NCBI GenBank assembly: GCA_026004775.1
Contig: BPJU01000017.1
Span: forward strand, 87,008 to 151,007
From: Pirellulaceae bacterium
GTDB lineage: Bacteria > Planctomycetota > Planctomycetia > Pirellulales > Pirellulaceae
DNA length: 64,000 bases
Direction: 5' to 3'
Position 1 is the stretch's first letter; every line of letters starts with the position of its first letter. Positions 47,257-58,900 of the stretch are shown piece after piece. Under the pieces are notes generated by a model. It saw only the letters and a program-made list of their open reading frames with translations. It had not been told where the DNA came from and ran no database searches. The position numbers and the translations under genes were made by a program.

Positions 47257-48345
47257 TCACGGGGCCGCCGTACCCAAGTAGCGGTCTCGTCCGGCGACCA
47301 GTGCCGCCATTTTACGATCGGCGACCGAACGCCGCAGCATCCAAAAACCGCAGTCCGGATGAACGAACGCGATGCGTTCCGGCCCGACCAGCCGGGCAGC
47401 CCGCTCGATGCGACCGGCAACCACATCGGGTGTCTCAATCGGATTTTCTTTGATATCGACGACACCTACCCCCACGCGGATATGGCTTGCCAGTTCGGTA
47501 AGCGCCTGCCAATCCGAGTCGGGACGTCGAGCCAGTTCCAGCACCAGGTGATCCACGTGCAACTGGTTCAAGAAATCGATCAGCGCTTGCCACGTACCGC
47601 GCTGGATGACTTGTCCCGCGTAGTTGCCGAAACACAAATGCACGGCTCGGAGTGTGGGAGCTTCGACAGCGTCCAATACTCGGTTCAACGCCGCAGCGGC
47701 CCACGATGCATCCTGCGGGTGTCCGGGTAAGTTCGCCTCGTCCACCTGAAGACAGGCACAGGGAAGGCCGCGGACCTGAGCGGCCAAAGCATCGGCGATC
47801 GCAACGGTCAAATCCCGCACGCTGTGATAGAACGAGTCGAGCAACGTCTTGGCCAGCATATAAGGACTGGTGACGGTAAATTTAAAGGGTCCGGAGGCGA
47901 GTTCGGCTGCCCGCACGCAATCGGAATAAAGGTCCAGATGCCCTTCCCCCACAGGACCTTCGACCACTCCGGCCGGCCGAGCCCGGAAGCCCATGCCGGG
48001 CAAAGCCGCATAGGCTTCTCGTTCCGCACGGCCCAGCCGCGTGCGTATTCCGGACATCCGCCCCACAAAATAGTCAATCATGCCGTTGGTGTCCGGATGG
48101 TTGATGTCGAACCGGTACAGTTCTCCGTCGGTGGGCAAGTCGATGCCGGCATCACGCTGCGTCGCGAAAACGACGCGCGTGGCATCGCGAAGCGCCTGCT
48201 CGCTGGGGAAGGCCGCCAGCCAATCGGGAATCGGATACGAGCCGACCGTGGTGGTCAACGGTATCGGGGATGTGGGAACCACCTGCCGAGCTCGAAGACG
48301 CTCGAGCGCCTCAGCTCCAAGGGTGTTGCCGGTTTGAACCGCCAT
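47257..48345 (-). CDS. MetE-like cobalamin-independent methionine synthase family protein
   Basis: A 362-residue protein from ATG 48345; the reading frame continues upstream but into the divergent gene. It corresponds to the C-terminal catalytic half of MetE and to stand-alone archaeal-type homologues: TTTVGSYPIPDWLAAF, VVFATQRDAGIDLPTDGELYRFD, PYMLAKTLL, CACLQVDEANLPG, VHLCFGNYAG (the H-C metal-ligand region), and HPDCGFWMLRR (second Cys ligand). It probably transfers a methyl group to homocysteine, or a related thiol, using zinc. The donor may not be the triglutamyl folate of full-length MetE. The upstream gap to the RimK-like gene start is short and divergent. Confidence 0.82.
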   Translation of the reverse strand: MAVQTGNTLGAEALERLRARQVVPTSPIPLTTTVGSYPIPDWLAAFPSEQALRDATRVVFATQRDAGIDLPTDGELYRFDINHPDTNGMIDYFVGRMSGIRTRLGRAEREAYAALPGMGFRARPAGVVEGPVGEGHLDLYSDCVRAAELASGPFKFTVTSPYMLAKTLLDSFYHSVRDLTVAIADALAAQVRGLPCACLQVDEANLPGHPQDASWAAAALNRVLDAVEAPTLRAVHLCFGNYAGQVIQRGTWQALIDFLNQLHVDHLVLELARRPDSDWQALTELASHIRVGVGVVDIKENPIETPDVVAGRIERAARLVGPERIAFVHPDCGFWMLRRSVADRKMAALVAGRDRYLGTAAP

Positions 48346-48463
48346 GGAAGCATCCCTCTTGCCATTGCCTGCTGTGCCCTGTGCCCTCTTGCCGATTATG
48401 GCACAGCTTGCGTCAAATGCCACGTACCGAAGGCGGATTGTTGCCGGGCAGGAGGAGAATCGG

Positions 48464-49348
48464 ATGCGATTGGGTTTTCTGGGCGCGGCCGACAGTTGGT
48501 ATTTTCGTGATCTGAAACGAGCGGCCGTGGAGCATGAACTGGTGCCGTTGTCCTTCAGCCTCTTACAGGCATCGGTTGGGCTGGACCAGGAAGCCGCCGC
48601 TTCCGGCTCGATCGCTCTTGGATCATGCGAGGCGATACTGGTACGAGTCATGCCGGCCGGGTCGCTCGAGCAAGTAGTGTTCCGCATGGACGTGTTGGGA
48701 CAATATGAACGAGCCGGGGGTGTGCTGGTGAATCCGGCCAAGACCGTGGAAGTCGCTGTCGACAAATACCTGGCACTGGCTCGTTTGGCCGAGGCCGGAT
48801 TACCTGTGCCAGCGACCGTTGTTTGCCAGACCGCCGAGCAGGCCATGGAGGCCTTCCGGCGGCTGGGGGGCGACGTGGTGGTCAAGCCCTTGTTTGGCTC
48901 GGAAGGAAGGGGCCTTTGCCGGGTGAACGACGAAGAGGTTGCCGAGCGGGTGTTTCGAGCATTGGATGTGATTCGATCCGTTCATTACGTGCAGCGGTAC
49001 ATTGAGCATGGCAATAGGGATTGGCGGCTGTTGGTGATTGGGGAGCGAGTTTTGGGCATGGAGCGTATGCACCGGTGCGATTGGAGGACGAACTTGAGTC
49101 GTGGTGCAGAGGGGCGGTCGCTGGTGGTCAGTTCGGTGCTGGAGGAGTTGGCACTGCGCGCGGCCCGAGCCGTAGGGGCGTCGCTGGTCGGCGTGGATGT
49201 ATTGCCGGATCAGCAGGGCAGCTATTATGTGATCGAAGTGAACGCGTCGCCGGGCTGGAGGGGCATCCAGCAGGTGACCGGCGTGGACGTAGCTCGCCTG
49301 ATTGTGGAGCACTTGGTGGAGCGGGCAGAGGGTGCGATCATGAGGTGA
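48464..49348 (+). CDS. RimK-like ATP-grasp ligase
   Basis: A 294-residue ATP-grasp enzyme from ATG 48464, which follows a strong GGAGGAG (48451-48457). The frame begins earlier but the upstream part overlaps the divergent MetE-like gene. Motifs are PAKTVEVAVDKYLALARLAEAGLPVPATVVC, VVVKPLFGSEGRGL (the ATP-grasp glycine-rich strand), RLLVIGERVLGMERM, GVDVLPDQQ and VIEVNASPGWRGIQ (metal-binding Glu/Asn). This belongs with RimK/MptN: enzymes that add glutamate to protein or to tetrahydromethanopterin. Planctomycetes often use the H4MPT pathway, so an MptN-like role is plausible but unproven. Confidence 0.8.
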   Translation: MRLGFLGAADSWYFRDLKRAAVEHELVPLSFSLLQASVGLDQEAAASGSIALGSCEAILVRVMPAGSLEQVVFRMDVLGQYERAGGVLVNPAKTVEVAVDKYLALARLAEAGLPVPATVVCQTAEQAMEAFRRLGGDVVVKPLFGSEGRGLCRVNDEEVAERVFRALDVIRSVHYVQRYIEHGNRDWRLLVIGERVLGMERMHRCDWRTNLSRGAEGRSLVVSSVLEELALRAARAVGASLVGVDVLPDQQGSYYVIEVNASPGWRGIQQVTGVDVARLIVEHLVERAEGAIMR

Positions 49349-49679
49349 CAATCGCGTGTGGTTTGGGGCGGTTTTGAAACCGCAAGATTGGCGTATGGGA
49401 AACGGGGCGGGCAGCAGTGGTTGGTGTTAGGCTGGACTGTGGGTGTTTTGGGGGAATTTGGAATTCGAGTCGACGGGTGGATTGGTGGCGGGGCTGGGGG
49501 CGGGGGGGCATTGCGGCGGGTGGTTCTAATAATATTGGTATGGGAGAGGTTTTGGGGTGGGGCGTTGGGAGATGGCGGAGGGGTTATAGAGCACTATCAC
49601 GAGCAACAAACTCATGTATGGTTGAAGTGACAGGGTGAGTGTGGTGAGAGGGTGATAGTGGCGGGGGGCGTGCGATAGT
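49349..49679. other. Intergenic, G-rich, before CRISPR leader
   Basis: About 330 bp with long G-runs (near 49496-49506 and 49661-49668) and no ORF that has a start site or motif. It separates the ATP-grasp gene from the CRISPR leader. I see no cas gene here. Confidence 0.45.
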
Positions 49680-49898
49680 GGATTTGCGTACAGTTTCTGG
49701 CGGTTTTTTGTGTCGCAACTTGTTGTGGCGCAGCGACTTAAGCGCCAAAGGGGGGTCGGCGCTCGTTGTAAGTTATTGTCTGCCAGCAACTTACGACAAA
49801 TCGCGCGACTTTGTGAAACTTTTCACAAGGAGGGGGGGTGGGGGTCCGCGATTTTGGGCACTTAAGTCCTTATTGACAAAGGGCTCCGGAGGGGGTAT
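49680..49898 (+). promoter_or_regulatory. CRISPR leader
   Basis: The 219 bp before the first repeat hold several ordered elements. GTAAGTT (49768-49774) and AACTTAC (49788-49794) form an inverted repeat. TTGTGAAA-CT-TTTCACAA (49811-49828) contains a perfect TGTGA-N6-TCACA Crp/Fnr-type site. TTGACA at 49873-49878 with a 17-bp spacer to TATCTT (49896-49901) is a good sigma-70-like promoter whose -10 box overlaps the first repeat. CTTAAG appears twice (near 49739 and 49861). The position and direction match crRNA transcription on the plus strand. Confidence 0.7.
49811..49828. promoter_or_regulatory. Crp/Fnr-family operator in CRISPR leader
   Basis: A perfect 8-bp inverted repeat with a 2-nt centre. 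Its core is TGTGA-N6-TCACA, the textbook cAMP-Crp consensus, and it also fits Fnr-family relatives. Centred at 49819.5 it lies about 55 bp upstream of the TTGACA box, a class-I activator distance. Confidence 0.55.
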
Positions 49899-49901
49899 CT
49901 T
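49873..49901 (+). promoter_or_regulatory. Promoter abutting first CRISPR repeat
   Basis: TTGACA (perfect -35) and TATCTT (four of six -10 bases) are separated by 17 bp. The -10 box ends three bases inside the first repeat, so transcription would start within or just after that repeat's 5' end. Confidence 0.5.
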
Positions 49902-52900
49902 AGAAGAGTCGCCTCGATTGGGAGAGGATTGAAACGCACGCTGCCGTGCCAGCGATCGACCTGTCCTTAGAAGAGTCGCCTCGATTGGGAGAGGATTGAA
50001 ACCTGCGACTGCCGCGCCGCGTCACGCTGTCTTAGAAGAGTCGCCTCGATTGGGAGAGGATTGAAACCGCCGTCGCAGACGTCCTTGCGACCACGCTTAG
50101 AAGAGTCGCCTCGATTGGGAGAGGATTGAAACCTGTCACGGCCGCCATCTCGGCGCGAACGTCTTAGAAGAGTCGCCTCGATTGGGAGAGGATTGAAACT
50201 TGCCTCTGCCGCAGCTCGACGGCCTCGCTCTTAGAAGAGTCGCCTCGATTGGGAGAGGATTGAAACCGCTCGAGCCGCTCGAGCGTATCGAGCCGCTTAG
50301 AAGAGTCGCCTCGATTGGGAGAGGATTGAAACTCGCGCGTGCGACCGTGCACGCCTCCCGCTCTTAGAAGAGTCGCCTCGATTGGGAGAGGATTGAAACT
50401 TGCCGACGGCGTTCGACTCGCTTCCTGCCTCTTAGAAGAGTCGCCTCGATTGGGAGAGGATTGAAACCTGACGCTCGACGCCGTGCGCTCGACGCCAGCT
50501 TAGAAGAGTCGCCTCGATTGGGAGAGGATTGAAACTCCGCGCTTGCGCTTCCTCGACTGACCGCTCTTAGAAGAGTCGCCTCGATTGGGAGAGGATTGAA
50601 ACGTACGCGCGCTCGGCCGCCTGCAGCCGTCCTTAGAAGAGTCGCCTCGATTGGGAGAGGATTGAAACTCGACGCCTGGCCGCCGACTGTCGCCCGTCTT
50701 AGAAGAGTCGCCTCGATTGGGAGAGGATTGAAACCACGGCTTCGCACGCTCGCTGACGCGTCTGCTTAGAAGAGTCGCCTCGATTGGGAGAGGATTGAAA
50801 CCTGCTGCACTGCGCCATCGCTTGACGTCCGCTTAGAAGAGTCGCCTCGATTGGGAGAGGATTGAAACTCGTCCTCGACGTTGCTCGCTCAACGTCTCCT
50901 TAGAAGAGTCGCCTCGATTGGGAGAGGATTGAAACCTGCTCGACCTTCGAGCACGCCACTCGATCCTTAGAAGAGTCGCCTCGATTGGGAGAGGATTGAA
51001 ACTGCCGTCCGACCTCTTGCCGCGACTGCGTCCTTAGAAGAGTCGCCTCGATTGGGAGAGGATTGAAACTGCCGACGCTGCCACGTACGGCATCCGTGCC
51101 TTAGAAGAGTCGCCTCGATTGGGAGAGGATTGAAACTCTGCCGACGTCGGCCGCTCGCAGTGCAGCCTTAGAAGAGTCGCCTCGATTGGGAGAGGATTGA
51201 AACACTCGCCATGCGGTCGACTGCGCTACACGGCCTTAGAAGAGTCGCCTCGATTGGGAGAGGATTGAAACTCTGCATCCGCGCCGCTAGGACGCTCGCT
51301 GCTTAGAAGAGTCGCCTCGATTGGGAGAGGATTGAAACGCCTGCTCGTACTGCCGCTCTTCAGGCTCGCTTAGAAGAGTCGCCTCGATTGGGAGAGGATT
51401 GAAACCTGTGCCGTCACGCTACTCGCGCCACGCTGCCTTAGAAGAGTCGCCTCGATTGGGAGAGGATTGAAACTCAGCGCCGCTACGCCGATGCTCTCGC
51501 GCGACTTAGAAGAGTCGCCTCGATTGGGAGAGGATTGAAACTCTGCCGAGCTCGCGTGCAACGCAGCTGTCCTTAGAAGAGTCGCCTCGATTGGGAGAGG
51601 ATTGAAACCTGCCGCGATCCGCGCCTGTCAGGACGTCATCCTTAGAAGAGTCGCCTCGATTGGGAGAGGATTGAAACTGCGCACGTCGCCGGCGTACGCC
51701 GCTACGCTCTTAGAAGAGTCGCCTCGATTGGGAGAGGATTGAAACTGCCAGACCGTCGCGGCTCGCACGCTGGCCGCTTAGAAGAGTCGCCTCGATTGGG
51801 AGAGGATTGAAACTGCCGAGCTCCGCTGCGAGGCACCGATCTGCGCTTAGAAGAGTCGCCTCGATTGGGAGAGGATTGAAACTGCCGCCGGCTCTGAGCC
51901 GACCAGCGTCACTTAGAAGAGTCGCCTCGATTGGGAGAGGATTGAAACTCCGTCGCATGTGCACCAGCGTCATCGCCGCTTAGAAGAGTCGCCTCGATTG
52001 GGAGAGGATTGAAACAGCTACTGCCGCAGGCTCCGCTCGGCGTCCGCTTAGAAGAGTCGCCTCGATTGGGAGAGGATTGAAACTGCGGCTCGCCTTATCG
52101 GCGTTCCGGCACTCTTAGAAGAGTCGCCTCGATTGGGAGAGGATTGAAACCTGCGCGCCGTGCGCACGCTCGCCACTCTGCTTAGAAGAGTCGCCTCGAT
52201 TGGGAGAGGATTGAAACTCGCGACGACTCGGCACCGACTCGCGTCACCTTAGAAGAGTCGCCTCGATTGGGAGAGGATTGAAACGCCGCGCAGCGCCTCG
52301 GCAGTCGCGACCGTCCTTAGAAGAGTCGCCTCGATTGGGAGAGGATTGAAACTCGCTGCCCGTATGCGCCACGTGTCGCAGCCTTAGAAGAGTCGCCTCG
52401 ATTGGGAGAGGATTGAAACCTCGCAGGCCTGCGCGTGCCAGCCGCGGCTGCCTTAGAAGAGTCGCCTCGATTGGGAGAGGATTGAAACCGTCCGGCACCG
52501 TCTGGACGCGTCCTGCTCACTTAGAAGAGTCGCCTCGATTGGGAGAGGATTGAAACGCTCGGCTCGGTGCTCGACCCGTGCCGCTCCTTAGAAGAGTCGC
52601 CTCGATTGGGAGAGGATTGAAACGCTCGCAGCGCTCTGCGCCTCTCGCATCGGTCTTAGAAGAGTCGCCTCGATTGGGAGAGGATTGAAACTCGTGCACG
52701 TCCTCGGCGTCCGACTGCTCCTTAGAAGAGTCGCCTCGATTGGGAGAGGATTGAAACCTGCGTCCGTGCAGCCGTCACTCGTCGCTCTCTTAGAAGAGTC
52801 GCCTCGATTGGGAGAGGATTGAAACTCGGCACGCTCGCGCTGCACGTCCAGCGCTCTTAGAAGAGTCGCCTCGATTGGGAGAGGATTGAAACTCGCCGCT

Positions 52901-55900
52901 TCGCGCTGGCGACAGACGCTCGCCTTAGAAGAGTCGCCTCGATTGGGAGAGGATTGAAACTCGGCTACCAGCTTCGGCAACGCTCGACGTCCTTAGAAGA
53001 GTCGCCTCGATTGGGAGAGGATTGAAACTGCCGCCTCGCTGGCCGACGCTCGGCGCTGCTTAGAAGAGTCGCCTCGATTGGGAGAGGATTGAAACTCGGC
53101 TCGCCTCAAGCGCCGATCGCTCGCTCTTAGAAGAGTCGCCTCGATTGGGAGAGGATTGAAACCTCGCAGCTCTCGCCGTCAGGCACCGCTCTGCTTAGAA
53201 GAGTCGCCTCGATTGGGAGAGGATTGAAACCTCGCGCCGCTGCCACGCGCCGTCGCACTCTTAGAAGAGTCGCCTCGATTGGGAGAGGATTGAAACCGTA
53301 GCCGCGTCCACTCGCACTCCGTGCCTTAGAAGAGTCGCCTCGATTGGGAGAGGATTGAAACTGCTCGAATCCGCCTGAGCCGATGCCGTCCTTAGAAGAG
53401 TCGCCTCGATTGGGAGAGGATTGAAACCTAGCCGCCACTGTCGGCGACGTGCCGCTCTTAGAAGAGTCGCCTCGATTGGGAGAGGATTGAAACTGCGCCA
53501 GTCGGCTCCCGGCACGCATGCGCCTTAGAAGAGTCGCCTCGATTGGGAGAGGATTGAAACATCGCCTCAGCGCTCCTCGAACTGCGCTCGCCTTAGAAGA
53601 GTCGCCTCGATTGGGAGAGGATTGAAACATGCTCGGCCATCGCCCGATCTGCCGCCTCTTAGAAGAGTCGCCTCGATTGGGAGAGGATTGAAACATCTGC
53701 ACGGCCTCCGGCACACCGGCCGCCTTAGAAGAGTCGCCTCGATTGGGAGAGGATTGAAACTCGCTGCCGTCCACTGCGCCGGCGAACGGCCTTAGAAGAG
53801 TCGCCTCGATTGGGAGAGGATTGAAACCTGCGCTCGCCGCAACGGCGAGCCTGTCGCCTTAGAAGAGTCGCCTCGATTGGGAGAGGATTGAAACTCTCGC
53901 CTGGCGTCCGCCGCATATCGCTCTCTTAGAAGAGTCGCCTCGATTGGGAGAGGATTGAAACCAGCGCCGACTCGGCGCGACCCTTCGCGTCCTTAGAAGA
54001 GTCGCCTCGATTGGGAGAGGATTGAAACTCCTTCAGCTGCTCCTAGGCGCTCGCACTGCCTTAGAAGAGTCGCCTCGATTGGGAGAGGATTGAAACCTGC
54101 GCCGTGCACTGCGGCTTGCACCGGCTCTTAGAAGAGTCGCCTCGATTGGGAGAGGATTGAAACCTGCCGCCTGCTTCGGCCGCTACGCCAGCGCTTAGAA
54201 GAGTCGCCTCGATTGGGAGAGGATTGAAACGTCTCCCTCGACTCCGGCTGAAGCCTCGCACTTAGAAGAGTCGCCTCGATTGGGAGAGGATTGAAACCTG
54301 CAGGCCGCACACTCGGCATCGCAACGCGCCTTAGAAGAGTCGCCTCGATTGGGAGAGGATTGAAACGCTCGCGCCGTCGCCAGTCGCGTGCGACTGCCTT
54401 AGAAGAGTCGCCTCGATTGGGAGAGGATTGAAACATCGCCGGTCGCCGATACTGCCGCGGCTCCTTAGAAGAGTCGCCTCGATTGGGAGAGGATTGAAAC
54501 GCTATCGTGCCGCGCTCAGCGAGCCACTGACCTTAGAAGAGTCGCCTCGATTGGGAGAGGATTGAAACTCCGCGTCCTGCAGCGCGACTCCTGCGCTGCT
54601 TAGAAGAGTCGCCTCGATTGGGAGAGGATTGAAACCTCCGCTGCTCCATCGGCGACCTCGAGCGCTCGCTTAGAAGAGTCGCCTCGATTGGGAGAGGATT
54701 GAAACTCAGTCGCGCTCTATCGCGGCGCTCAATCCTTAGAAGAGTCGCCTCGATTGGGAGAGGATTGAAACCGCTCGCGGACGGCTCGCCACGCTCCGTC
54801 GCTTAGAAGAGTCGCCTCGATTGGGAGAGGATTGAAACTCCTGGCGCCTCAGCTGGCCGGCACGCTGTCTTAGAAGAGTCGCCTCGATTGGGAGAGGATT
54901 GAAACATGCCGGCGCTACGGCCGCTCGCAGGCGCTCTTAGAAGAGTCGCCTCGATTGGGAGAGGATTGAAACTGCCGCTGCCGCCGATCCGCCGACGGCC
55001 GTCACTTAGAAGAGTCGCCTCGATTGGGAGAGGATTGAAACTCGCCTCGTGACGCCGATGCGCCTAACGCTCCTTAGAAGAGTCGCCTCGATTGGGAGAG
55101 GATTGAAACTCGTCGAGCTGCCTCCGCTCGCGTGCGTCGTCTTAGAAGAGTCGCCTCGATTGGGAGAGGATTGAAACTGCCGCGTCCGCAGGCGCTCGCA
55201 CCGTGCCTTAGAAGAGTCGCCTCGATTGGGAGAGGATTGAAACCTGGCGCCTGCGCTCAGGCGCCGATCCGGCTCTTAGAAGAGTCGCCTCGATTGGGAG
55301 AGGATTGAAACCGCCGCGCGGCCGCCAATCGACGCTGCACCTTAGAAGAGTCGCCTCGATTGGGAGAGGATTGAAACTGCCGCTGCCGGCTGAGCCGCCA
55401 CGCTCGCTTAGAAGAGTCGCCTCGATTGGGAGAGGATTGAAACTCATCGCCTCGCGTCTCAGGCCTGCACGGCTCTTAGAAGAGTCGCCTCGATTGGGAG
55501 AGGATTGAAACCTCGCGCCGCCACGGCGAGCTTGCCGCTCCTTAGAAGAGTCGCCTCGATTGGGAGAGGATTGAAACTCAGTCGCTCCTGGTGCGGCAGC
55601 CTGTCCGCTTAGAAGAGTCGCCTCGATTGGGAGAGGATTGAAACTCCGCTCGGCAGCGCCTCCGCCGAGGCTCTTAGAAGAGTCGCCTCGATTGGGAGAG
55701 GATTGAAACCTAGCGCACGCTATCACGTGCAGCGAGCCGTCTTAGAAGAGTCGCCTCGATTGGGAGAGGATTGAAACGTCCGCAGCTCGATCAGCGCTCG
55801 CACGCTCTTAGAAGAGTCGCCTCGATTGGGAGAGGATTGAAACATCGCTGCGCCCGCTCGCGCATCGAGATCTCCTTAGAAGAGTCGCCTCGATTGGGAG

Positions 55901-58900
55901 AGGATTGAAACCTGTCCGCCGATCGACGTCGGCACTCGCTCTTAGAAGAGTCGCCTCGATTGGGAGAGGATTGAAACGCGGCGGCCGACGTCCTGGCTCC
56001 AGCCGCGTCTTAGAAGAGTCGCCTCGATTGGGAGAGGATTGAAACTAGTCGCTCGCACCTCGGCTCTCGATCCTGCCTTAGAAGAGTCGCCTCGATTGGG
56101 AGAGGATTGAAACCGTCTCGCCACTCGCGCCACGACTGTCGTCTTAGAAGAGTCGCCTCGATTGGGAGAGGATTGAAACTTCGCCTGCAGGCGTCCACCG
56201 GACTGCGCTCCTTAGAAGAGTCGCCTCGATTGGGAGAGGATTGAAACTGCGCTGCACCGTCGGCTATCGCGGCACCGCTTAGAAGAGTCGCCTCGATTGG
56301 GAGAGGATTGAAACTGCTGTCCGCGGTCGCCATCGACGGCATCGCTTAGAAGAGTCGCCTCGATTGGGAGAGGATTGAAACATCGAGCGATTTCTGGCGC
56401 GTCAGCCCACCTCTTAGAAGAGTCGCCTCGATTGGGAGAGGATTGAAACCAGCCGGTCAGCTCCTCCGGCTCGGGCACCGCTTAGAAGAGTCGCCTCGAT
56501 TGGGAGAGGATTGAAACGCTCGCCGTCCTCGAGCGTCTCCGACACTGCTTAGAAGAGTCGCCTCGATTGGGAGAGGATTGAAACGTCTAGCCTCGTCTAG
56601 GCTGGCTCCACTGCACTTAGAAGAGTCGCCTCGATTGGGAGAGGATTGAAACCGCCATCGCGCGAGGCTCGCGTCGACCGCTCCTTAGAAGAGTCGCCTC
56701 GATTGGGAGAGGATTGAAACCTGCGTCACGACCGTCGTGAGTCCCAGACTCTCTTAGAAGAGTCGCCTCGATTGGGAGAGGATTGAAACTCGCGGCAGCG
56801 ACTCGCCGCTTCTAGCGTCTTAGAAGAGTCGCCTCGATTGGGAGAGGATTGAAACTGCATCGCGCGTACTTGCCGCTCACGGCTGCTGCTTAGAAGAGTC
56901 GCCTCGATTGGGAGAGGATTGAAACCTCGGACGCCTCTGCCCTAGGATCGCCGTCTTAGAAGAGTCGCCTCGATTGGGAGAGGATTGAAACTCGGCTCGC
57001 CGTCGCCGCGACCGCTCGCACGCTTAGAAGAGTCGCCTCGATTGGGAGAGGATTGAAACCTACGCGACTCCCGCCGGCGCATCGCGTGCTTAGAAGAGTC
57101 GCCTCGATTGGGAGAGGATTGAAACCGCCGCGTGCCACGTGGTCGAGCGTCCGCTCTCTTAGAAGAGTCGCCTCGATTGGGAGAGGATTGAAACCTCGGC
57201 CGCTCGCTGGTAGCCTCCGCCTGCTCCTTAGAAGAGTCGCCTCGATTGGGAGAGGATTGAAACTCGCCGACCCTGGCGATACCGTCGCCGCAGCTTAGAA
57301 GAGTCGCCTCGATTGGGAGAGGATTGAAACTGTCGCGTGCACGTCGCCAGCCGTGCCGAGTCCTTAGAAGAGTCGCCTCGATTGGGAGAGGATTGAAACG
57401 TCGCGGCCCGCTCGCGGCCAACTGCTGTCCTTAGAAGAGTCGCCTCGATTGGGAGAGGATTGAAACCTGACGCTCGCGACGGTACCATCTGGCGATGCTT
57501 AGAAGAGTCGCCTCGATTGGGAGAGGATTGAAACCTCGCTGACACGGCTTCTCAGGACTCGTCCTTAGAAGAGTCGCCTCGATTGGGAGAGGATTGAAAC
57601 CACTGCGGCACGGATCCATCGCCGTCACTGCTTAGAAGAGTCGCCTCGATTGGGAGAGGATTGAAACTCGCGCCACCGTGCTCGCGCACTGCGCCCGCTT
57701 AGAAGAGTCGCCTCGATTGGGAGAGGATTGAAACTACTTCGCCACGTCCTGGCTCACCGTCGTCTTAGAAGAGTCGCCTCGATTGGGAGAGGATTGAAAC
57801 CCGGCTACCCTCGCTGTGTCGACACGCCTGCCTTAGAAGAGTCGCCTCGATTGGGAGAGGATTGAAACCTGACGCTGCTGCAACACTTCACGCCGCATCC
57901 TTAGAAGAGTCGCCTCGATTGGGAGAGGATTGAAACTCGCCGCGACTCGTGACCTTCGCGGTCTCGCTTAGAAGAGTCGCCTCGATTGGGAGAGGATTGA
58001 AACCTCGACGTGCACGTCCGCCGACGGCCAGCCTTAGAAGAGTCGCCTCGATTGGGAGAGGATTGAAACTCGACCGCCACGTCGCGGATGCCCTGCGCTG
58101 CTTAGAAGAGTCGCCTCGATTGGGAGAGGATTGAAACCTGCGACGGCCTAGGTCGCCCAGCGCACTCTTAGAAGAGTCGCCTCGATTGGGAGAGGATTGA
58201 AACTGCGTCTTCGGCCGAGCCGCCGACTGCCGCGCTTAGAAGAGTCGCCTCGATTGGGAGAGGATTGAAACTACCGCAGCTCCGATGTCGCACTCGCCGT
58301 CTTAGAAGAGTCGCCTCGATTGGGAGAGGATTGAAACTCGCAGCTGTCCTCGGCAGCTTACGCTCGACTTAGAAGAGTCGCCTCGATTGGGAGAGGATTG
58401 AAACTCTGCTCGCTCTCGACCGTGCACTAGGTCCTCTTAGAAGAGTCGCCTCGATTGGGAGAGGATTGAAACGTCCGCGCTCAATGGCTCTTCGGCACTA
58501 CGCTTAGAAGAGTCGCCTCGATTGGGAGAGGATTGAAACTCACCGGCACTGTGCGTCGCCGACGGCACGCTCTTAGAAGAGTCGCCTCGATTGGGAGAGG
58601 ATTGAAACCGCCGGCCGATCAGTCGCCGGCTTGCCACGCTTAGAAGAGTCGCCTCGATTGGGAGAGGATTGAAACTTCCCTTCGCATCGGCGCCTGCGCC
58701 GCAGCTTAGAAGAGTCGCCTCGATTGGGAGAGGATTGAAACGCCGCTCGCAGCCTAGGCGGCTTGCCTCCGCTTAGAAGAGTCGCCTCGATTGGGAGAGG
58801 ATTGAAACTAGCTACGCCGCACAGGTTGCCCTGTCGCTTAGAAGAGTCGCCTCGATTGGGAGAGGATTGAAACACTCTGCGGCGTTGACCAGCTCGCCAT

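Noticed and set aside
1..49348. tRNA or rRNA genes
   Set aside because: I looked for T-loop and anticodon patterns and found none convincing.
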